Positions 50,201 to 62,200 of a DNA stretch of 64,000 nucleotides are shown piece after piece. The first letter of the stretch is position 1, and every line of letters begins with the position of its first letter. This stretch comes from Bretschneidera sinensis (Eukaryota > Streptophyta > Magnoliopsida > Brassicales > Akaniaceae), in NCBI GenBank assembly GCA_023935145.1, contig CM043698.1:78667001-78731000 (forward strand). The letters are read 5' to 3'. Made by a program: the position numbers and the translations under genes. Below the pieces are notes generated by a model. It was not told where the DNA came from, searched no databases, and worked only from the letters and a program-made list of their open reading frames with translations.

Positions 50201-53200
50201 GTGAGAATTCTATCCCAAGAGGCTTCCCATACAAAAAAAACTTACTTTCTTGGGAGCTCCAATGCACCAAATTGCTTTCCAAGGGAAATGAGAATGATCA
50301 TTTACAAGGTTTCTATCAATGAGAATCTTGTAAAAATCTTTCACCTTAAAACTTTTATCTGGATTAGGCCCCATCTCAATACATCTTCTCTCTCCACCTC
50401 GATTCTAGAATTGTATAAGGTATCCAAAAACAACGCAACCTCCTCAATTTCCCAATCATGAATATTTTGAATAAACGGCACAACCCAAGAACCACCTTCA
50501 TTAGTCATGGAGTAACTAGAGTGAATCTGCACTTCCCTCATCTCTCACAATGCTAAAAGTATTCGGAAACTTATCCTTCAAAGGAGTATTCCCACACCAA
50601 GAATCATACCAAACACGAGTCCTAGCTTCATTACCCACCGAAACTTATACGAAAAGCCGAACATCTTTCCAACCACTCCTAATCCACTTCCACAAACCCA
50701 CTCCATAGGCAACTTGAGGCGCCTTAGACATCCAACCATCACTTTCCTTTCCAACATTGGCCTCCACCACTTTTCTCTATAAGTGATCATTCTCGATAAT
50801 AAACCTCCAAAGCCATTTACCAAGAAAGACCTTATTGAGTGAAGAGATGGATTTTATACCAAAATCCCCATCTCTAAAGGTTTCTTGACCACATCCCATT
50901 TAACCAAATGGTATTTGAAGCCCTCTTCCGAGTTGCCCTAAAGGAATCTCCTTTGAATACTTTCCAACCTTTTAGCCACCAAAATTGGAATAGAGAATAG
51001 AGATATATAGTAGATGGGAAGACTAGATAGAGTGCTTTTGATAAGAGTGAGTCTACCTCCTTTCGAAAGGTAACGATTCTTCCAACCACCTAACACTTTT
51101 CTACAATCGGAGTCCAAATACTTTTGCCTTTGAATCGCTCCAAGGGGAAAACCAAGATAAGTAAAAGGACGGGATCCCACCTTACACCCCAACAAACTAG
51201 CAAGAAACGACCATTACAATTGAATTTACTTGTTAGAAGTTAACAAAGAATTTACCTCCAACATATCAAAACTTCATTTGAATATATATCAAACATTGGC
51301 AGAGAATCTAATCTACAAAATTCATCAACTTCAACGTCTAAACTAGTGTCTAAACATTCACAATTCTCGTCTAAATTTTCACACAACTTTCTAGATAATT
51401 AAGACATTGACAAACCCATCCTAAACCTTTATTTAATCTTCATAATCTACCATAGTTGTCAAAATCATATTATTCACAATTTGAATCGTAAAGTTGATTC
51501 AAGCCATGAATAATTTAAATTGGTATGCATAATCTAGTTCATCCTGAATCGGTCATGAATTGGCCAAATTGGTGGTGAATGGTGCGAATTGGATCGAATC
51601 ATACGATTTTCCCGATTCAATAAAGCCCATATTTTCTTGATTTGTTTGAATTTTATAGAAAAACAGTTTTAAGACCAATTATTTAGGGTAGAATAAACAT
51701 AACACATTAGCTTTCCTCTTTAATTTCAGTTGTAAGAATATACTACGATTTTTGCTAAAGAGAAAATGAACCGATAAAATATACATTCATTTGATTCTAT
51801 TTTTCTTTTTGTAAGTAAAAGCAAAAGAGAGAGAGAGAGAGAGAGAGAGAATTGAACTAATAAACGCTTTATGGGTTCATTCGTTTGATTCTTATCAAAT
51901 AATAGTTTACTTGAAAGCATGAATTATTAGGTAAGAACCTTTAAAAGTTTTGGCTTTTCAAGGTGAGGTTTTTGCATTCCAACAAACAATATGTTTTCTT
52001 TTTATAAGTAACAAACAATAATTCATTCAATATATGTATGTAATCAAGCTCCTTTTTTATTAGGCCAAATGATCATTTATAGATTAGTTTATAAAATGTA
52101 TTTCATTTTTCAATCTATTTTGTCTGTTTCACATGCATATACGTTTTTACAATTGATTTTCAGAATTTGTAACGAATCTTACGAATATCGATTTCTATTT
52201 GACAATTGTTCAACTACATCGACGTTAATATGGACCATGTTTTACTTTAAAAAAATATGGACTGTGTTTGGCTCTAACACTAATTGATATAGTCAGAAGG
52301 GAAAACATGGTTCAAAAAGCTCACCATTATTAGTAACAATCAAACTTCTAACTTTTAAAATAAATAAATTTGTTAACTGAAATGTGATATCGGACCCATT
52401 TCCTATCGACTTAAATTTTTATGATAATTAGTTCCTCAACATGCTATCAAAGGAGAAGGTAAATCCGAAATAATATTAAAGCACATAAAATATTAATAGG
52501 AATGATCAAACTATTGTGCATATACATAATTATTCATAACTCAATAGGGAAAAGATAGGAAGCCAAGAGAGTGGCAGAAGTAAAATCTACATGTGGCAGG
52601 ACCCTATAACTAAAACTACTAGAACTATAATTCCACAACTAATAAAGTTCCTTAAAACCTTAAAATATGAGGAGTACAAAACATTTAGAAAGATGAAGGG
52701 GGAGAGAATAGTTGTCAACCAATTCAATACTAAATCAGAATAAACTACACCCATCTCAGCAAGATTGATATTTGTTACTTAGCTTGCAAGCGGTGATATT
52801 TGATCATACTGTTTCTGTTGGTCAAGCACATTCAACAAACAAATCAGATATGCAATTATATACTTAACAGACAAGCTGATGCCTATGGATAGGAGTGCCA
52901 CCAAACATATTAAGTCTTAAGTTTGGACCAGTTGGGAAGATGGCAGAGACACTTCGACAAGTTTCATTGACAAATGAATTCAAGGGCTAAACTTCAAATC
53001 CACACATTATACATGATATCATGGCAACTGGGCAAGTATATTAAACAAGAACCTGATAGTAACATATCAAAAGTTGCATTGCATAATCAACAAGAAGATA
53101 GTGAGTGGTTAGATAAGGAAATGTTCTTAAGATAAGGCATAAAAATTCATTGCAAACAAATATTAGGGTTGAACAAACCTTTTCCTTTAGAAGTTCAGAA

Positions 53201-56200
53201 GCATCCATATCACCATTGGTATCTGGCACTGGCACTAAATTGGATGCAATTCTAACTTGCTCTTGAAGAGATGGGTACATATCCAGAACCGTGTCAAGAA
53301 GAAATTTATCAGCTCCATGGTATGTGATAAATGAAACAGAGATTGGACAATCATCATGCTTTCCTAATGGAATCGAAACCTGGCAATATATTGTATAAAA
53401 AATACGAAAAGGGAAAAAGAAATAAATGCATGAGAAAATTAGCAGGATACAGATAAATAAAATCAAGAAAGCTGAAGCCTGCAACAGTAAGGTACCTGAC
53501 AGCACCCAGACATGCTTGCAATGCTAGACAGTACATATGATCTATCACGAAACTCGGTCGAATAGCCTTTCTTTGTATTAAGTTTTAAAGGAGGATCCAC
53601 AATTGTGGGGATGACTAATATTCCATCGTCCTGAAAAAGAAAAGATACAGCAAAACATGGTTTTATATAGATAACAAGTGCTACATTCACATATATGTAC
53701 ATACAAAACATTCATAAATATATACAAACAAACATGTGCACAAAACATTTACGTACACAGTACATAAATACATCATATACATATGTGCGTACATAAGTAG
53801 CTAAGTACATAAATTCATACATGAGTATATGACCATATGCCATTACATACATACATACATACATGTACACATGTATGCAAGTACAAAAGCATTGGCAGAA
53901 GACACCACCCACAAGCTCCTCTCATCTAATAACTATCAACTTCTGATATAACTGTCAAATAACTGAAACATATACGAGATATGAAATGAAGCATGGTACT
54001 CCATCTAGTGTGTGTGCAAACCATTTTGTATATACGTAGAAAGCTATATTTGTCAATCCCAATGCAGATTAAATGTCTTTTAAATGTACTTCATGCATTT
54101 GAAAGACATTTGAAAGGCATCACGTCAATCACATCTCAGTAGGTTTTTATTCTATTAACTCACATTTCATTTCGATACAAAAATATAAATAAAGCAATAG
54201 AATTTGAGTTTTTAGAACCATATGGTAGGCATACCCTGAAATCTCTGATCAATTCGATATTTTGCAAGCATGAAAGAGATAAGCGTGAAAGAGATGAGAA
54301 TAGAAATCCAGCAATCAGCTGATGAAATACACATCCAACAACAAGTCACTAGATGCGTAAGAAGAGTAAAATATTGTGTGCGCTTGCGTGTGTGGCGTGT
54401 GTGAAAAGACAAAGAAGGATGCAACCTAGCACACAAGAAGAGAGGAATTGGTCATTCACAATAAGTTTACTAAAGCATGAAAATGGATGGAGGAATCAAT
54501 AGATTAATATCTACTAAGTGCAAGCCCACCTCCTGAACTACGTCAACGGTTACCATGGTGATTGATTTTGGGATGTCTCCACTATCAAAGCTCAAAATCA
54601 CATAAATTGTTCAAAATGGTAATGGAAGTTTCCTTATTTCTGGTCATTGAATGGATATGAACAACAATTTTCTTTTTAGGAATTTCATGTTTTGGTTTTG
54701 GCTTATATCATTTAAAAGGATTATAAGGTCCAGAATATGCATGTCCAACCCTTATAGACTAACTGGAAAGTTAGTCCAACCCTTATGAACAAACCAGTGT
54801 GAAGCATGGATGGTTTTGATCCTTTGTTGCAGGAGGAATAGACTGCCATCGTACTGCAGCAAGACATGGGAATTACAGTGGGCTTGTTCCATCATAGCGT
54901 CTGTCCACCCCCAGACCAACATCTATACAGAGGAATATGTATGAGAGAAATTTAAACTGTCGTCTCCGGTCATACCACTGATGCTCTTTTGCAGCTTTGT
55001 TGTTGTTGGAAACGTGTAGAAAGGTTCAGCAACTATCCCCATGGAGTTATTTGGTCCTACTTGTTATCAGTGGGATCAAGGACACTTTAAGTAGAGCCCG
55101 TTTGGCCAAGCTGGAGCTTTTGCTGATGGTACCAAAAGTGTTGTTACAATAACTAACGGTAGAAGCGTTGTTGAGTTAAAAAAAAATTAGTTTGGGTATA
55201 AATTGTGCTAAAAGTGTCGTCAAATTAAGATGCAAAAATTAGTAGTGTTTAGTTGATTAAGTTCTAGAAGTGCTTTTAGACGTTGAAATAACCAAAAAGT
55301 GTATATCAATGTAAACTAACTTTTTGAATGCTTAGACAGATTTCTTCTTCAAATTATTTTGGTTATGTGGCATAATTTAAAACCTTAGAATTAGTGCAAT
55401 AAAAAATTAATTATTTTAATTAAAATAATAAAATATAGTGATAATCATAATAATATCAATAATTTACGGTTTTGGCTTTATCCTTGTAATTGCAATTAAA
55501 AATTTTGATGGAGGAAAAAAATATTTCCAACTTTTTTTCCTAAATTTACTCTTGAATGGTGATATCCTAACTACTATAAAAGCATTGAAAAATTATTGTT
55601 ATTATTATATATTTTTAAAAAAAGAAGAATATAATCACTCAGTGGCATATGTGAAGTATGTGCCAAGCACACCAAAGGTGAAGAAGGATACAAGTAAAAG
55701 ATAAGTTGACAAGCCCCCAGGGCATATGGCGCAGTGGTAAGTTCGGCCTTCAAGATAGCGGTTTTCCCGTGAAGTCTCGGGTTCGAGTCCTGCCACTGCG
55801 CTGCACATCCTGCGATTTACATCCTCCACATGGTCCTAAGGCAAGGATTGTAGGGGCGGTCGTAATGGTCCGTTATCCAAAAAAAAAAAAGATAAGTTGA
55901 CAAGTTCAAGATAAAAGACCACCAATGTTTTTTATTTTAAATTCCATAATTCATTAACCCATATTTTTGCTGCTAGGCAAAGGATGGAATGGCATCTAGG
56001 AATGGCTTCCGGAAGAAACTAAGTTATGTTCATGGCATGATTAAGCCAGAAGAATATAAGAATTTTCATAATAGTCGTTCCCCTCTAAAATCTTTTCTTA
56101 AGACTACTTGTTGGGCAATCAGGCATGACTTCCACAAGTATTTGCTATTAAGTTTCAATTGCTAATGAGATAAAAGTCGGTCCTTTGTACAACCTAAGTT

Positions 56201-59200
56201 GAATAGAATAGTACTACAATTTGAAAACCATATATGCTTTCTGTTTGCAGCATTTCATTAACAATTTTCCAACAACAATGTCATGGACTCATGATATATA
56301 AGGTACTATGATAATAATACTGAAGACAAATAAAGTTACTCAAAACAAAGGAATTAATTGCGTATTCTAGAACCGCATAAAATGAGTAAGAAGTTTCCTG
56401 ACGAAGCTTATTGTTACAGTAACCAAAATTTTCTGTCTATAAGAAAACATAAAACAGTTACATTAACAAAACTGAGTACCATACAGATGACAAAAATCCC
56501 AAAAGAAGTTGAACATACCTTTAAGAGACTTTGAAGGGAAGCTCGCATCTCAGTCCTAACTTTATAGAAATTTTTTATGTTCACATGTGTACTGTTGATT
56601 GCGGCAAGAACATGGTCAGAGACATCAGATCCTAGCCTGGGTTTGACTGACTGAACCCATGCTTCATGATTTGTTTTGAATTCATATCTGAAAAAATGTT
56701 CTGAACTTTAAATATCTTTATCAGAATCAAACTAGGAACTCAATTTTAATAGAAATGCAATATGAAGGTTCCAAGTTATAGGACTGCAATAAAAAAAAAA
56801 AGAAACGAAAAACTATAAAAAAAATTATTCTAGGATTTCAATCAGATAGATTAAGATTAACATTAAGATTTAAACAGTCAAGTGCAAATCATACCCAAAA
56901 AGAAGTGAGTTTCCTATAGAGGGTAGACTGGACTTGACTTGTTAAAAAACCATTGGTCCACAAGAAGGTTTTTTTTTCTTTTTTGCGTGGGAAGCAACTT
57001 GGGAAACGATTTTAACTATTGGCAATCTTCAAAAGCAACGGAAATTGTTAAATAACCGTTGCTACCATTGCAAAGAGGGCTGATTCTGTTTACCACGAAG
57101 AACATAGGATCCATAAGCCTTAAAACCTGGCTCAATGGCTCAGAACAATACCTAGAGGCTCCATAATCAAACCTCGCTCTTTGAATGGTAGTGTAGGCTG
57201 GACTTTACTTAGAAAACCATTGGTCCACAAGAAGGTTGTTTTTTTTTTTTTTTTTTTTGCGTGGGAAGCAACTTGGGAGAGGATTTTAACAATTGGCAAT
57301 CTTCAAATGCGAGGGAAGGTGTTAGATAACTGTTGCTACTGTTGCAAAGAGAGGGCTGATTTTGTTTACCATGAAGAACATAGGATCCATACGCCTTAAA
57401 ATCTGGCTCCATGGCTCAGAACAATACCAAGAGGCTCAATTTAAAGGCCAAGCATCCAATAGATCACACATTTGGGGAAGAAAAAAAAGTATCTAAACAT
57501 CTTAAGTACCATTTGGGAAAGTTTATGAAATCATTTTTGTTTCTTATAAACAGAAGTTAGACCAAACAACCCTAAAAAGACCTATGAAAATAATTAAAAT
57601 CTGAAAAATGGTTTCTAAAAATATGAACTTGTTAGAAAAACTGGTTTCACTTATGTTTTACCAAACACTAAACAGTATTTAGCTCCACTGCTATTTTGCC
57701 AAAAACTATTTCAAAAACCATTTTGTAAACCATAAACCGAAAATATTGCTCGGCCACCTTAACAGAGATATCTAGACTCTTCAATATTTAAAGATAACTA
57801 ATATGAAGTAAACGGCCATAGATCAATACATTTACAGGATTACGAGATCAATGCATACCAAGCTATGTTACTCGAACTCGCATACAAGTGTCTGATATGG
57901 GTACGTATCTGATATGGGGTATGTATCTGATATGGGGTATGCATCTGACATGGGTACTTGATTATTTTTGTAAATTTTCCATTGATTAGGAGGGCACAAT
58001 AGTCATACCCATGTTTTCAAACACATTTAGGATACATGTCACTTCAAGTAAAATGAAGAGTTGGAGCAACATAGGTACCAAGTCATTAACGAAAAAGATT
58101 TCCTTGAGCCAATGAAGCAACCTCAATCTTTTTGTCTTAAGTAAAAATGCCAAAAGAGGGCAAAACTTTCAAAAAGGCACACCAAAAATAATAAAAAATG
58201 AAAGTAAAGAAAAAATCTAAAATCTGGAAATAAAAAGATCAAGAAATTACAAATAATACCCCCAAAACTTTTTTACTATTACCTTCCCAACTAACTCTCC
58301 TCAAGAATCCAAAAGAAGAACCAAAAGCAGCATAACCGAACTTAGCAACAAGGAGAAAATGAAAGACAATTCCCCATCTGTCTTCCACAAGGAGGACCAA
58401 AATGATAACAATTTCCCTTACTTTTTCTTAAACTTTACAGTAAGATTACATCCTAAAGCCGCTTTCCAAACAAAAAGAGATACCTTAGTAGAGACACCTG
58501 AAAGCAACAAAATTTCTGTAGAAAAGGCCTGCCACTGCCCCCTTTAAACACATTATAAAAAGAAGTAAAATCAAAAGAAAGATTTCTGCCTAATTTCCAG
58601 AAAGTGTTATCTTCGCCTACCTACACCAATAGTTGCAACTCATAGAACAGGCATATAAGGACAGGAATGGAATTCTTCTCCCAATCTTGCAAATTGGTCA
58701 GTAGTCATAGAGAATAGATCAGAAAAACACAGACAATGGAGTAACTACATGCTATACATCTTCCAAAATAAACACCTCAACCCTATCTCCTTCATCAAAC
58801 ATAAAATTTGTACAGAAACATCCCAACCATTCCTGATACACTTCCACAAGCCACCTCAATCTATACCTACTTGATGAAAGAATCATCTTTTTGTGTTTGC
58901 AGCCCAAATAAATACGTATTACACCGTTACACATCTATGACCTCTTCTTAACATGTAATGTCATGTTGCAGTTAAATTTATCTTAAGGTCATTGAAACTC
59001 CTGTACCCCCAATGGATATTAACTGCCCAATTATATAAAAAAAAAAAAAAAAAATTAGCAAATGGACACCCATAAACACTTTCCAGCATGTAATGTCATG
59101 TTTCCATTAAATTATCACAAGGTCCTTGAAAACCCTTAGCTAGCGCAGGGCATTGAAACCCCAATCAGCATGCTTACCCATAGCTTAACTAGGCTTCTGT

Positions 59201-62200
59201 TTGTAATTGCATATATCCCTACATGTCAGCTGGATTTATCCAATTTAGACATCATGCAGCCATGAATAGAACCAGCAGCAAAGAAGAAAAGGGGGGAGGG
59301 GGGAAGGAAAACAAGTAGTAGTAAAATAAATTTCAAAAGGAGAACATAAATAACAAAACACCAAATAATTCTTTTTTTCCTTTTTTCTTTGGCAAGTACA
59401 CCAAATCATTCTTAAATACCTTTGTAATGACAACATCACAGATGAGAGAGCTTTCAAGGTTGATGCTCCATTTTGCAGGTTCTTAGACTGCTCACAAAAC
59501 CCTTTAAGACTAGGCACATTTGAAGCAATATACTGACCCAAACTCATATGCTTTGGAGGCTGGTCTGTGCAATCAACAAAAATGATAGCTTCAACATAAA
59601 CATTATCAGCAGAAATTGTATGCTCACAGAGATGTAAGTAGCAAATAATGCTCATGATCATCAAACATAGCAAACACATGAGATATGAATCCATGACAGA
59701 CGAAAAGCATAAAAAGCAAGGCAACTTACACCCAGATAGATTTTCAATTGCTTTGCTAACAACATAGACTATCTTCTGCTTGGGAATGTTAGAAAGCTGA
59801 AACAAATCATCAGAGAAAATAAGGCGTCTAGCCCTTCTAGGTTCCACTGCATTTAGTTGAAGCAGAACATGTCCAACACGATGTAAAATAGATGGATCAC
59901 GGGCAAACCATCCTGAAAGATGAACAAAAAAAATCAGGAAATGAAACAAAGGAAGAATCTGAAATCAAAGAATCAAAAGTCTCATGTCGCCAAAGATCTT
60001 GAATGGCTAGTTAAATAGTTAATTTACAACCTTAATCCCAATTAACTACTAGAAAGGCCACATTTCCAAAAATATATATATATATATATATATATAGTTG
60101 ACACAGAACACGTGGTGGTCAATCATAGTTGGGGAACACAAATATTTTATTTTTTCTTTGAAAACAAAAAATTTCATTGAAGGGCACTGATAAGAGCCAT
60201 TAAATGCATTATAATCGTACTTATTTGTTAGCACTTTAGGGTTGATTTAGGTCTTAATTGCATTTTTATTCATTAACAACTCTAAAGTGGTATTTTTGGA
60301 GCATTAATTAATTTCGGTGCATTTTTCAGGTATCTTGAGTTAAAGGAGATGTAAAAACTATCATCATTTTGAAACACAAAGTTCCATTGAACACTCAAGC
60401 AAACGAATGATCGCGGAAGAGCCAAGATGAAGAGAAACTATGGAAGGAGTTTTCACTAAGTTGCTGGAGTTGGCATACAAATCAACCATCTTTAAAAATT
60501 AAACTGTATCGATGTAGAAAGAACCAGGAAGTGTGCCACATATGGTTAGAAAGATATGGAAGTCTATTTTCTGGAGGATTTTACGGTTCGTTAAAATCAT
60601 TTCTCTAGAGGAAGTTATGGCGATTTTAGCGGACAGAGGTCAGACTTTCTGAATCAGCGCGCGCACAGCCTTATGCACTCCGAGTTAGACCCTAATTAGG
60701 TCTTTAATGACTTATTCAAACCCTAAAACACCCCTAGACCTTGTATACTATAAATATACCACTTAGGGTTTGTAATTGGATATTCAAAAAACCTGGAGAA
60801 CTCAAGAAAGCAGCAACTTTCCTTCCATTGTGCAACCATGAGCCCCATGGCTAACTAATCTCCAAGCAAGGAGAAGGGATGAATCCCTAGGTGTAGTTGT
60901 TTCTATTTCCCTTATTTGATTCAGTTGTAATGGAGCTTTAACGTTCAAATATTGTTATGATTTACTTTTATTCTAATTATAAAGATTTCATCTAATCCGG
61001 TGATTGTATCTTTTTCCTTGATATAGATTTAGTCATGTTTTCTTTATGTCAAGATTATTTGGGTATGATTGAGTCCGGTAGATCTAGCCTTTAGGTTTGT
61101 CCATTACTGCAATATTGTCATCAAAGATATATTGTCGTTTCTTGATAAACTTAAAGGATAGATCATATGTGCATGAATTGAAAATAAAGAGTATTTCATA
61201 AAAATCAAATTAGGGTTTATACATGTGCTTTAATTGAATATTTGCCGATTGCCTGTTTGGGATGTGAAACTTGCAATCGAGATAAGAGAAACAACTGAAT
61301 CAAGTTAGGATTAGGGCAACAAACCTAGGGAGGATTCCCGGATCCTTGTTGCTTCTCCATTATATTTCACAACCTACTTTACACAATTGTCTCACTATCA
61401 AATTTCAGATTCTATATTTAATTTGATCATATCATCTCATATTAAAGTTTACACCTTCCCTTATAGTTAATTTGTCTCCCTGTGGAATCGACACCCCAAA
61501 GCCGTACTACAACACCGCGTTACTGTTTTGGGCGTAATCAGGCACCAAGAGGATGCCAACCCAAGTACAAAAATACTCACAAGACAGAAATTCAATACAA
61601 TCAAGTGTGTCATTCTCATTATGCCAAAAGTTCCTTTATACCAAAAAGCAAAAGTAGAAGCCACCTATTCTTTTAAGTGTTTATTGGGGTCTCCACACCC
61701 TCAAAAGCTCTCCTATTCCTTTCCCACCAAACTAACCAATAAAAAAGAAACAAAGGTACCAAAGCCACCACTTTCCTGTTCTCCTTTAAAGTATGTATTC
61801 CTTTCCAAGCCCAAATCTACATTTTCTTTTTTCTTTTCCAGGTGTCATTACAACAAAAGGAATAGCAAAGAAGGAAGCAGTGGATGATTAAAAGTACTAA
61901 ATAAGATTCACCAATAAATTAATAAATTAGTATTTAGTTTCTAACACAAGAAACAATGGAAAGGAGACGCAGTCTGCAATATTGTAAACTAAAACAGGCA
62001 GCTAATCATCTGCATGGTAATTCAACAAAAATCTAACTGATCTAGATCACAGGACAACTTTACAAAACATTATGACAGCATAACGTGATCAAGTAACATA
62101 CCAACAGTGTCTAGACTTTGTGAATTTGGCAAAACTCCAACTGTAGATACGGCCCCATGAGACGGCCGGAAGCCGAGGATACCACAAACTGATGCTGGGA

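Noticed and set aside
53712..53912. 66-codon Tyr/Val/Met-rich frame
   Set aside because: Produced entirely by the ACATAC-type simple repeat in OM64 intron 7.
55725..55800. Possible tRNA gene
   Set aside because: Boxes A and B are present, but the acceptor stem does not pair and the unit has a poly(A) tail and a 14-bp TSD, so it is a SINE.
59245..59949. 234-codon minus-strand frame as one exon
   Set aside because: It covers two OM64 exons (59912-59730 and 59564-59420) with a short intron that happens to be open; family similarity breaks exactly at the GT-AG borders.
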